Source: Sistotremastrum niveocremeum HHB9708 (taxonomy: Eukaryota > Basidiomycota > Agaricomycetes > Sistotremastrales > Sistotremastraceae). From it: DNA of 64,000 nt. The stretch covers positions 496,001 through 560,000 of the forward strand of contig KV419394.1 of NCBI GenBank assembly GCA_001630475.1, given 5' to 3'. Position 1 is the first letter of the stretch, and the number at the start of each line of letters is the position of its first letter. Shown in pieces: positions 22,901 through 32,594 of the stretch. Under the pieces are notes generated by a model that was not told the origin of the DNA, ran no database searches, and saw only the letters and a program-made list of their open reading frames with translations. A program made the translations under genes and the position numbers.

Positions 22901-24548
22901 TTCCGAATGCCGAGCCGAGTCTTTATCAGTGCGGAAATTCATGCATAAATGATTGCTCTTGTCATTGCAATATTGAATGTTGTACACTTGTTTGCAACCA
23001 CTATGGCCCGCCTGCTATGTGTTTTATTTGCCATCCGTCATTCGATCTGCCCTCCCCCCGCTCCTCTCAGTCTTGACCGGGAGCTAACATGTGTTCCTAT
23101 CCCGGGCAGTCTCCTCAACGCTTCCGTCCGGTTCTCCCCCTTCTGCTCCGGACGCGGCGCCTGCTTCGCCAGTGCTATCCTCGGTTGACTTCCCCGCTCT
23201 GGCGTCCTCGACGTCGGAAACACAGCCTCGCCCACCAGTCTCTCAGCCTTACATTCAACCGACAAGACCCAAGATACCTGAAGCCAAGCCGGTACCTGTG
23301 GTTGCCAAAAAGAAGGAAATTTCTAAGGACAATATCCTTAAGAAGCCTATTGCCAGCGAAAAGCCAGCCGTTGAGGTTGCTCCGAAGCCCTCTGTCGAGA
23401 AGACAGAAAAGGCAGAGAAACCGAAGCCTGCTGTTTCCGCTAAACCCCAAGCGGCAGAGAAACCGACGAAAGGCGAAGCCACATCGGCTGTTCCTTCTAT
23501 ATCTGTGCCTACCCCGAAGCCGAAAACGTCGGCCCCGTCTTCCAAGCTTCCTCCTCCGCCCCCAGAACCGGTTCCCCAGGCACCCATTTTGTCTAAAATG
23601 TCGAGAAAGGAGCGAAAAGGCAAAGCCAAGAAGTCGAACAGAGCAGACACGGTATCTACTCCCGATCGCGGGTCGTCCAGAGAGGTTTCCTTGGCACCGG
23701 AAACGTCTGTGAATACGCCATCGATGGTCTCGTCGGAGGTTCTTTTCCAAGATGGCGCAATTCAAGACTCGCCTGTGGACACCGCTGAGTCGGAACCTAC
23801 CTCCATCACCGACTTGCTTCTGCAAATCAATGAACAGATCCAGGAGACGCACGTTTCATTGGACGAATTTGCTTTCTTCAATCCTGCGAAAATCAATCCC
23901 AAGACCCATACATTGCTTCAATACGGTCCCTTGGTACATGCATTGTCTGCGTTGTCGGTAGGGGGAGGTTCATTTGCGAACAACTTGCCTTCGCGGTCCA
24001 TAGACACGGCGGTCGCGTCATTCCAAACTCTTCTTGAGACACTGACTCAAACCATTTCCGACTTACTTCGTCTCCTCCCTCGAACAACTTGGGACGAAAG
24101 TTCATCGTTTGATGCTGTGCTGAAGGACATGTTGAAAGGAGATGACTTCCTTGAGGAAGCAAGTGAAGAGCCTGCCGGGAACGACAGTGAAGTTGCCGCT
24201 TTGACACAAGCGCTTGTTCGCCGTGCTCGATGGATGGAGGTTCAGCTGGCCAAATTAGAGGAACTACATCGAGACATCAACGTGGCTGCCGTGAAAGCCG
24301 TTCTTGCCTTCAACGATCGAGGGTGGGATCTGATCGGCGCACTTCCTCGAGTTGGAGAAACTCTTCAACGCTTTGAGGCTTTGACTGCCAAAGCTTCAGC
24401 AGAAACTGACTTGAAAGCGAAGATTTCAGAGCTGGAGAAGATGCTTGTAGAGGAAAGACGGGGCGAAAAAGCTGCGGAGGATGAATTGAGAAGGGCTATG
24501 GAGTCAATTGTCACCTTGAAGCCTGTGTTTGAAGAGATCGCTGCGTAG
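19943..24548 (+). CDS. NOT4: CCR4-NOT complex E3 ubiquitin ligase NOT4
   Basis: RING ligase of the CCR4-NOT complex, active in co-translational quality control and mRNA decay. The RING is the C4C4 type special to Not4 (ECPLCLEEMDISDLGFKPC, CGYQICRFCWHHI, GRCPACR). An RRM follows (RNVVYIVGLGSKFAKEE, LRSNEYFGQYGKISKILLVK), then a CCCH finger (KYCMAFLRGV, CTNNGCLDLHEWGD). The rest, about 1,000 residues, is Pro/Ser-rich with at least five PPGL motifs, an Ala/Lys/Pro-rich block near 23.3-23.6 kb, and a C-terminal coiled coil (SELEKMLVEERRGEKAAEDE). Introns are 50-70 bases except one of 248 bases (22862-23109). Much longer than yeast Not4 because of the C-terminal extension. Confidence 0.93.
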
Positions 24549-25193
24549 AGAATGTTCTTAATCCACAACGAAATGATATGACTACAGATACAAAACAATG
24601 AAGAGAGTGAATGCGCTAAAAAAAGGAACGAATAATTGAAAGAATTGGCGCCGGACGCATTACATAATACATGCCACACGGTCCAGGGCGAGTTGAAATG
24701 TCCCCGGACGGGTCCCAGCAACTGGAACAGTGGAAAGAGCAGCCAAATGGGTATATAAATCGTTCAGTGTGTATAGGGAAAAACTTGGGACACTCAAAAC
24801 TTACCTTTCGATTTTCAGTCCATTCAATCGCTGTCCCAACTGGGATATTTTCAATGCCCGACGGTCAATTAGACTTTCCTAGCCGGGACATTATGTAAGG
24901 CCTCCAGACTCGCGAATCCGACTCGGAGCAGCGATTCTGTATCTTCAGCCTTGTCGGCACCTACTCGCAATGAGTAGAACAACGAGAATGATGTTCAATC
25001 GTTCTATGGTCGTCGCCATACCTCGGGCAACCCTGACCAAGCAGCTCAGTCAAGTTTGCTTTGCTTAGACGTCCTCCGTTGTAGCATGACCTGGGAGACA
25101 TATTTAAAGCAGCTGAAATGGCAGATGTCCTGCATTCCAACGCCTCCTTTCCACTCTACGACATCTTCTCAAAGCACCTGAACTATTCTGAAA
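24549..25193. other. Intergenic region, NOT4 to SDR
   Basis: About 645 bases on the + strand side of both genes. It holds the NOT4 3' end and the SDR promoter. I see no supported gene in it. Confidence 0.45.
25101..25107 (+). promoter_or_regulatory. TATA-like box (TATTTAA) of the SDR gene
   Basis: TATTTAAAG lies 93 bases before the SDR start codon, a normal fungal TATA distance. Confidence 0.45.
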
Positions 25194-26324
25194 ATGCCTG
25201 CTCCCGCTGAAGATCTCACCACCACCGAGAGAAACGAGTGAGTACCCATTGGCCCACCGACTCTTCCAAACATCTGACATGCTTGCAGTATCTATCCTGG
25301 TATCGATCCTACTTCCCACTACAAGGACCAGACGTACAAGGGCAAAGTCGTCTTCATCACTGGTGCCAATCGTGGCATTGGTGAAGCCACCGCTCTCTTC
25401 TACGCCCGTGCAGGCGCAACTGTCTCCCTCGCGGCCCGTGATGCCTCTCTCCTCGAAGCCGTCAAAGCCCAAATTTTGAAGGAGAATCCCTCTGCGCAAG
25501 TCGCCACCTTCGCGACGGATGTGAAGAGCGTCGAACAAGTCCAGGCTGCCATCGAGGGCACTGTTGCGAAATTCGGCAAACTCGACGTTGTCTTTGCAAA
25601 CGCTGGTGTTGCCGATCGCTGGATTGAACGTACGTTGTTATCCTGTCTTACTCTGAACGCTACTCACTTTAATCCAGCTTTCACTGCGACCGATCCGAAC
25701 ACATGGTGGAGCAGTATGGAAATCAATCTACGCGGAGTATACAACGTTGCTCAGTATGTCTCGTCCTTTCTTATTTGTCTCTACGAATACTGATCTCCCT
25801 CGATTGTAGTTTCGCCCTCCCTCACCTTGACAAGACTAACGGCTACTTTGTCGCTACTTCGTCTAAACTCGGTGTATACCGCCAGCCCTTCACTAGCTCC
25901 TACGCTGTCGCTAAACATGCGCTCATCCGTCTCATCGAGTTTATTGCAATTGGTATGTCGCCTCTCAGCTTCCCCGGATGACTTTGCTCATTCTTTTCTC
26001 CCAGAACATCCTCAGGTCAAGGCCTACGCCATTCACCCCGGTCTCATCAAGACTGGCGCCACCGATGCGAACCCCGGCATGTGGGACTGTCCCGACACTC
26101 CTGAGCTCCCTGCTGGAACTCTACTGAGATTGACGTCCGGAAAAGAGGACTGGCTCGCAGGAGGGTAAGCTTTCTACAGGATCCTCGGAAATTGGACTTG
26201 AATTGATTTCTTCTTTTCTAGATATGTATCCTCCAATTGGGACTTCGATGAGGTCACTGAGAAGTACAAGGAAAAGATCATCGAGCTCGGCGGAGTGGTC
26301 AGCCGTCTCACTGTCCCGCAGTAA
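25194..26324 (+). CDS. Short-chain dehydrogenase/reductase
   Basis: Classical SDR of about 295 residues with an NAD(P)-binding Rossmann fold; substrate unknown. The cofactor motif is VVFITGANRGIGEATALFYA (TGxxxGIG), then LDVVFANAGVAD (NAG motif), the catalytic Ser in FVATSSKLGVY and the catalytic Tyr/Lys in SSYAVAKHALIRL (YxxxK). After that come AIHPGLIKTGA and a C-terminal KEDWLAGGYVSSNWDFDEVT, where the GRYVSSNWD-like ending is common in fungal SDRs. Four or five introns. A TATA-like box is placed 93 bases upstream. The Asp-free glycine-rich turn (TGANRGIG followed by ARD at the end of beta-2) slightly favours NADP(H). Confidence 0.92.
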
Positions 26325-26574
26325 AAAGAAGAAGACCTATAGAGTGTACACATATGAACATGTATAATAACGTAGTGTTTTGTGGTGTTTAATAGTGTAT
26401 GTTGACCGTCGACTAAATGTTAGAGTTCAAATTCAAGTTGATGACGAGCATATATGCATGATTCACGTGAATGAGCGTGTCCGTAAACAACGCGTCAACA
26501 AAGTTCCATCTCAGCTTGCTCTGTACCATTTTGTAGCTGTCTTGCAAGCACCTGCCATCGCCAAACTATACGTG

Positions 26575-27045
26575 ATGCTTACGTCGCATAAATCAAATCA
26601 GAAATTATACGGCCTCTCTTTCACAGCCATTCTGTTCTTAATTCCAACAATCTTTACCTTCCTGGCTATCATCCGGCCGTCCGCTTCAGACATCGACCTC
26701 GTCACTCATTCGCATAACACGGGCATCCTCACTCTCAATCTCAAATCCAAAAACCAGACGTTAGGGAGCTGGGAGACCGTCCTACGGGAGCTCGATATCA
26801 CTCCTTTTGAGGAAGCTGCTCCAGACTTCGATCTCCTCCTTTCTGGCTCGCATGGTTTCGAACTTCGAAAACGACACACGAAACGTACCCCAGAACAACA
26901 GGTCGTATTCCACTTCGAAGAAGATGTTGAGGACGATTATTCTCGGATCTTCGAGGACACAGTTGTGGAGTTGGGAAGACTTGCTGAGCAGGAGAAAGCG
27001 GCTGAGAAGGGGCGGCGCAGACGACCAACTTCGCATAAAAGTTAA
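26575..27045 (+). CDS. Small single-pass membrane protein, function unknown
   Basis: Open frame of 156 residues, no intron. MLTSHKSNQKLYGLSFTAIL leads into a strong hydrophobic segment (residues about 13-35, LFLIPTIFTFLAIIRP) that may be a signal anchor. The remainder is hydrophilic, with GILTLNLKSKNQTLGSWETV, LRELDITPFEEAAPDF, an acidic patch (FHFEEDVEDDYSRIFED) and a basic end (EKGRRRRPTSHKS). I recognise no family. Upstream the frame stays open without a better ATG. Convergent with the DCN1-like gene. A topology with the long tail on the cytosolic or lumenal side cannot be settled from sequence alone. Confidence 0.6.
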   Translation: MLTSHKSNQKLYGLSFTAILFLIPTIFTFLAIIRPSASDIDLVTHSHNTGILTLNLKSKNQTLGSWETVLRELDITPFEEAAPDFDLLLSGSHGFELRKRHTKRTPEQQVVFHFEEDVEDDYSRIFEDTVVELGRLAEQEKAAEKGRRRRPTSHKS

Positions 27046-27364
27046 CCATCCTCGTTCTATCCCATGACCATCACCTTTAGTCTCTTATTTGTTCTTTTCC
27101 TGTGCCAAATTATTGTTCCTTGTACCAGAAGTCCTCTTCCACATTCGACCAGACCCAATGTAATCGAGTCCAACTGTATGAAATTGCTAGCAACGTGAAC
27201 ACCGCCCTGAAAGACTGGTGTAATGGAGACTGAAAGTTAATGGGCATAGCAAGAAAGCATGATATTAGGTGGTGACCATCAGATGTTCAATAATATAGAA
27301 ATGATGTGGATAGAGGCGTGAATGTTTGTAAAGGACCATGCGTTCGTGAAACTGGTATAGCTCA
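27046..27364. other. Convergent intergenic spacer
   Basis: About 320 bases between two convergent stops; 3' untranslated sequence only, as far as I can see. Confidence 0.4.
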
Positions 27365-29594
27365 TTATACACTCTGCTGCGCATTGGGAGACTTCATATG
27401 CGCAACGAAGTCATCCATCAAGGTCGGCCATGCCTTGAAGCACAGGATAAGGATAAGGAAGGGACCATAGGTGTAGTAGACTTACGCCGTCACTTTCGTA
27501 GGTGGCCAAGTCTTCCGGTTTTACTTCTTTGCAAAATTCGAGAGTCATCGACCACAAATCTTTGTTCACACCCTTGTAGTTTGGGCGCTCCTATACAACG
27601 ACGTCAGATATCCGGTGAAGCAGACAGGAGAACAATACTAACGTTTACAAATGCTATAAGGTCGTTGCATATAGGGTAGCGAGGAGCAAGCAGCACCGAC
27701 CATAAAGCCGTTGTCGTCTATGAAAACGAGTCTGAATGATGAACAAAGAAAAGAACGCGAGAGAGCTGACCTCCATGTCAATATTGCGTGCTTGTCTGCG
27801 AGGAATTGAATGAATATTCGCTAAGCCAGAACGTCGTCAAGATAGACTCACTCTGGCTTGGCTAGCTGAAAGGTAAACATGTAAAGTTTCTTGAACGCAG
27901 CATCAGGATCCATGGCATATTCCGCGAAGATGTCCTTGTTGTAAGATTCCGCGGCACCAGGCTTGGATTTAGCTTTAGAATCGGGCGCTGAGGACGAGGC
28001 TGGAGGAAACAGCAGCGCATCTAGGTCCGCGACAACGGTCGAGATTCGCCGAGGGGTATCAATTCTACCATGGCGCTAAGATATCGCCATTGCGAGGAGA
28101 AGATAATCACTCACTTCCATCGTGAAGTTCCTTCAGTCCATTCACCACGTGTGAACTTGCCCATCTCCTTCGCCCCCAACGTCCAAGCCAATAATATCGG
28201 CTTAGCGCCGGCCATGTCCAACTCTGCATCCTGACACAACTTCTCCATCCCTTCAGGCCCAATAACATCTTCTTCATCTCCTTTCGTATCTTTATCTCTA
28301 TATTCCTCGAAAAGCGTGGCCGCATGTGAGGCTGTGAATGGTGCTACGGTGTTCTTCTTTGGTTGTACCTGCGACATGACGGAGTTAGTAAGGGTTGGCT
28401 TTGGGACATTTGCGGGAGATTTGGAAGAGATGGAAGTGGAAGAGGGAGAGTGAATGACTTTCGCCTTGCGACGTGCCCATGGAAAGCACATCTGGTCGGC
28501 GGCGACCAAAGCACAGGATGACGTAACGCGGTCGGACGACTCCGTCTGAAATATACGCGAGTGTATGCGTTATTTTCACCGACGTGTAGTGCTCCTTGAT
28601 TTTAAGACGGTGCAGGGAGGAAGTAGGAGGGGAGGGGAGCAAGCAAATGGAAGAGATGGTGACAAAATCAATTATACTTGCCGAAGTGACCTTTTTCGAC
28701 CTGGAAGTGAACAATTAGCTACCAAGGAAACAAGTAGTGCAACATTTTGACGGCTTACTTTGAAGAATTCGGGGCTTTCCTGGAGGGAGGCTTTTCTATA
28801 AGTTCCTAGGAAGCGTGCATGTAAGAAATCGGGTAGTTTTCAGGAGCGTGACGCCCACCTCGGGTTCGTCCCTGACAAGATGCATAATGTGCCCAACTTT
28901 TGAGAGATAGTGATGGAATAAGTACCTTTCAGTGTCGTTAACTACTGCTGCAGTTTTTCTCCGTTTGCTCGCTGGTGGCGGAAGTTCTTCTTCACGTTCC
29001 TGAAATGGAAGCCCAGTAAGCGGATGAAAAGAAGATGTGCAGATCGGAATGCATACAGGGGATGGTTGCTTCCTGTGCATTAACGATCATCAATGAGAAG
29101 GGGTGAATAAATAGGCACGACGCGTACTTGGCTTTAGCTGCAGTCGCAGACTTGGGTGGCCTTCCCTGCATGCAACACCCTTGAACATCAATAGTCCAAC
29201 CAAAAAGCCACACCACGAACGCGTTTTTTAGGTTTCACTTCCTGCTCCTCTTCTTCATCACCTTCCCTGCGTATCACCTTCAGTCACCCACTTCAGCCCT
29301 TCCTAGAACAAAGACTTGGACCTACTGTTCATCTACAACCGCAGCTTTCTTTGCTTTTGACGCTGCAGCCTTGGCTTTCGGAGCAGGTTTTGGAGGGGGT
29401 GTTTTGGTTGACGAAGTAGAAGACGCGGCGTCCGTATCAATTTTCGCCGCCTTAGTCGCAGAACGCGTCGAACGTGCGGGCACCGTGCGTTCTTCTGCAG
29501 CTGGTTCCTCCTGAGCTGCGCGTTTTCGCTTTATAAAGATCTCAGGTCTAAAAATTCATTTATAAAATATTGTTGAACAGACTTTAGGTGGCAT
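27365..29594 (-). CDS. DCN1: DCN1-like cullin neddylation factor with basic AT-hook N-terminus
   Basis: Scaffold-type E3 that helps Ubc12 attach Nedd8 to cullins. The C-terminal PONY/DCUN1 domain is clear: TLFEEYRDKDTKGDEEDVIG, PEGMEKLCQDAELDMAGAKP, ILLAWTLGAKEMGKFTRGEW, then RNIDMETATAFWSVLLAPRY, VNKDLWSMTLEFCKEVKPED and GAWPTLMDDFVAHMKSPN. Instead of a UBA domain, the N-terminal exons encode MPPKRKRAAQEEPAAEERTV, Ala/Lys-rich sequence, KKRGRPPKSATAAKAK (an AT-hook core, GRP) and KRRKTAAVVNDTER. This recalls the nuclear DCNL4/5 paralogues. The first intron uses a weak GTCTGT donor. Frames connect through all exons, but the joins near 28.55-28.75 kb are uncertain, so two genes cannot be fully excluded. 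Confidence 0.78.
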
Positions 29595-29910
29595 CGAATA
29601 AATCGAGTGGGTGATGTCGGGTGGAGGAAGGAAGGTGACGGTTACGAGAAGAGACCCTGAACTCGAGCTAGTGAACGCCTTTAGACGCCCACTGATATTT
29701 TCTTCCAAAAATAGCTCCAAAAATCAGGTTTGAGATTGTACCTCGATAAGGAAGCACGATGAGCCCATATATATATACTCGGAATGTAGACATGCAAAGC
29801 AAGAGAAAAATATATGCGGAACTGGAACTGAGAACGATGGAACAGTCTGTGCAAGAGAAAGATATCATGAGGTAGTATCGTGACTAGGGCATTGTCAATG
29901 GCATTCAAGG

Positions 29911-30657
29911 TTAATTCTCCTTCTCCTTGCTCTTGCTTTTGCCCTTCGCCGACGATTTTTCAGCAGGGATGCTATCGATATCGCGCCATCCTGCATCTTC
30001 ACCATCTGCCCAATATCGACCTGCTTGGAGGAGAAGAACGCCTGTCATAGCGACGCTGCATACGAGGTGGGACGATGCTAATTCCAGCGTTGGTTTTTTG
30101 AGGATGTCTGGGAATGGAGCTTCTTTTATGGAGCCGTAGGATAGAGGAGAGTTGATGAAATTTCGAGTGAGGACTGGAGGGTTTGTGAGAGGTATGTTCC
30201 TAGCGGTGAACCGAATAAGGGATGCGTACTTGGTAAGACATTATATGCATAAACACTGATCGCGGAGAGATATAGGACTAGGTAGTGATGAGCTTGAGAT
30301 ACACCTCGTGAAAGATGGATGGAAACTCACAGAGGCTGCCGCCGTCGAACATGAGGTTACCGGCGCGTCCGTCGAATAGACTCCACAGGATCACTGTCGC
30401 GCCGAATGTAGTGATTCCAGCGAGAACGAAAGCCATTTCTGATGGCGCTTTAGCAAGGAGGGTATAGTACTGAGCGGCAGCCCATAATCGTGCATCAGTA
30501 GCAGGCGATTGCCATAACGTCAAAGAGTCGGCGACGAAATGCGTAGCCAGCACGCCTGAGTAGAGATATGAATATCGGCAGCCTGTACCCTTTGATAGAA
30601 CGACAGACCTATGAGAAATGAAGTGGTGACGACCACAAAGGCAGCACGGACGCCCAT
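29911..30657 (-). CDS. SHR3: Shr3-type ER chaperone for amino-acid permeases
   Basis: ER membrane protein that keeps amino-acid permeases folded until they leave in COPII vesicles. Four membrane segments are expected: MGVRAAFVVVTTSFLIG, then VLATHFVADSLTLWQSPATD, MAFVLAGITTFGATVILWSL, LYLSAISVYAYNVLP and LASSHLVCSVAMTGVLLLQA. The conserved HFVADSLTLW and DGRAGNLMFDGGS stretches are Shr3 hallmarks. After the last membrane segment a cytosolic tail ends in Lys/Ser repeats (KSSAKGKSKSKEKEN). Three introns, the first right after the first membrane segment. Complete at about 200 residues. Only 93 bases separate its start from that of the divergent neighbour. Confidence 0.92.
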
Positions 30658-30750
30658 GCCGACGGTCAAGTGTTTGAGCTTGGCTCAAACGCTCTTTCTC
30701 GTATTTTTACAAGTCCGACCGTTCACTGACATCTTCCTCGTTCGATATCG
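30658..30750. promoter_or_regulatory. 93-bp bidirectional promoter, SHR3 / presequence protein
   Basis: Only 93 bases lie between two divergent ATGs. No TATA box is visible. Confidence 0.55.
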
Positions 30751-31613
30751 ATGCTGGTTTCATCGTCGCGCACTCATTTGGTCCAGCTATGTAGACGAAC
30801 GTTACATACACGGATGTCATCACAACCAGTCATCAACCCGTGGTTCGTTGACCCCAAACCTCAGGCTAATGTGATGCGGCGAGAAGAGTCACCTTCTGGT
30901 CGAACTCAAACATTTGATCCTGTTCCTGCCATCCCCGAAGGCGTCCCCACGATTCTTCGTGCGCTGCATGGCTATCTCGTAGAGTCACCACTTTTGGAAC
31001 GTTCTGAGATGTTGATATCAAAACCGATCGCGATTCCTGCGGGGCCGGCTCTACCAAAACAAGCACCTAAAGGACGGCGGAGAAGGGGTGGGACTTATGC
31101 GGGAGAAGGGTTTGCATATTCAGGAGGGATATGGGACTGGGTTCTTTTTGCTCAGGTCGGTGCATGGATCGTGCAGCGGGTATGGATACTCATAAAGGTT
31201 TTTGTGCAGGTAAAAGAAGGGACAGAAAGTAGAGGGGCTATTGAGAGCGTCATTAGAACGATCCGGAGTCATGTGAGCGAGCTATCAGTAAAATTTGACG
31301 TTTCAAAGACTGAGAGGGCAATGCAGCTGCTGGATATAGAGCCTTCATTGGTGCTGCCTCTCCCGAACAGAAAGCGAGCGACGACTGATGGCTGGGCAAT
31401 GTTGGACGCTGGAGAGTTTGCATGCCATGTGATGAGCCGACAGGCTCGCGATAGATACTTTGGGACAGAGCATGGTGGACAAGTCTGGTAGAGATGTATC
31501 CACAGTGTATTGTGCCGGCTCCGATAGCAAGGAGCGAGATAAGGGAACTCCGCGACCCTGGTGACATCAAGCTCCTCATAGATGACGATGAGGAGCGGCT
31601 GGGGAGCATATAA
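30751..31613 (+). CDS. Putative mitochondrial membrane protein, function unknown
   Basis: The N-terminus MLVSSSRTHLVQLCRRTLHT is rich in Arg, Ser and Leu without acids, a good mitochondrial presequence. A conserved-looking body follows (INPWFVDPKPQANVMRREES, EGVPTILRALHGYLVESPLL), then one hydrophobic segment (IWDWVLFAQVGAWIVQRVWI). The frame in which it starts reaches a stop at 31489-31491, but a second frame at about 31455-31613 also reads like protein (AWWTSLVEMYPQCIVPAPIA, then ELRDPGDIKLLIDDDEERLG) and probably is the true C-terminus after an intron. Several splice pairs would do, for example donor GTGCTG after EPSL to the AG before ATACTTTGG. I recognise no family. The next gene starts 33 bases after this stop. 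Confidence 0.65.
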
Positions 31614-31646
31614 GGGAGGAGAAAAGCCAACTGGAGCGCATACAAG

Positions 31647-32233
31647 ATGGCTTTGAACGACAGAGACGTTACGCTGCGACCGGGCGCGTCGAACGACCAA
31701 TGGCCCGGAACGATGAACCCTACGTCTTCGGGAGTCGGGGGCGATCACATGGCTGCGAATTATGTATGTTTTCCTTATAAGGCAAGAACGAAGCTGACGG
31801 CGCGGAAGGTGGACGACCCTACGAACCCTGAGGGAGGCGCCGGAGCCGGGAGTGAATTCCACGGAGATCGGGATGCGGCAAAGGCAATGAAGGGAATGGC
31901 AGGGGTGGTGGAGAGTCGGCCGGGGATTATTGAATCGACAGAGATCGATCCGTTGAGCGAAACATCGAACAAGGGTCCGTGATTTTCCCCGTTTTGCTTC
32001 CGCCATTTCTGATAAGAATGAATGATCGGCCACTAGATGACGGTTGGGCAAATGCCACCCAGAATCCCGGCGCGAATGCCAGCGACAACGTCTCCTCCAC
32101 CGCGTCGGACATCCTCGCCTCTGCCTCCAACGTCGCCGCCGCTGCCGCCAAGTCCGCATACGGCTCCGCGACCGGCAACGAGCAGCTCGCAAAAGAGGGC
32201 CGAGATGCGCTCTTTGGCAACAACAACAATTAG
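31647..32233 (+). CDS. Hydrophilic, Gly/Ala/Asn-rich protein (hydrophilin-like)
   Basis: Small and very hydrophilic, with no membrane segment or Cys: MALNDRDVTLRPGASNDQWP, TMNPTSSGVGGDHMAANY, VDDPTNPEGGAGAGSEFHGD, RDAAKAMKGMAGVVESRPGI, and after an intron DDGWANATQNPGANASDNVS, then an Ala-rich helix (ILASASNVAAAAAKSAYGSA) and GNEQLAKEGRDALFGNNNN. The composition (Gly, Ala, Asn, few hydrophobics) is like LEA/hydrophilin stress proteins, which protect other proteins during drying, but no defined LEA motif is seen. Two introns; the second forms the Asp codon of DDGW. The start is 33 bases after the previous gene's stop. Confidence 0.68.
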
Positions 32234-32594
32234 TGTACAAATGTCAGAATATGTAGAATGGACGGAATACAAAAGATCTGATTGTGACGTACGAGATCCG
32301 ACGGTGAGATGAAACGCGTAGATGGCTCGTAACACATCCGTACTAGTTCTAGTCATCTCCGATCTGCTGTTACTATATTTCTCGCCTCCTCCCATTCACA
32401 TCCGGGACCCACGCACACACAACCATTACTATTCCCGCGTCTACACTTCTTCTCTTCCTCCTAGTGCTATCGCTGCACCGTCTCCCACTCCGTAACTCGC
32501 GCTCCGGCATCCCGAGCCGTCTGGGCCACCTCCAGCTCGCTCGTCCGTCCTTTCCACTCAGTACGCCTCTCTTTCATCCTTGCTCATCGCCACC
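32234..32594. promoter_or_regulatory. Upstream region with pyrimidine-rich tract
   Basis: About 360 bases. From about 32400 to the start codon at 32595 the + strand is rich in C and T, a common layout around fungal transcription starts. No TATA box seen. Confidence 0.4.

Noticed and set aside
23089-23852. Long Arg/Leu/Pro-rich frames in both strands opposite or shifted to NOT4
   Set aside because: Shadows of the Ala/Lys/Pro-rich NOT4 coding exon, which continues the correct frame on either side.
31269-32240. 323-codon Arg/Cys-rich minus-strand frame
   Set aside because: Antisense shadow of two supported + strand genes, with unnatural composition.
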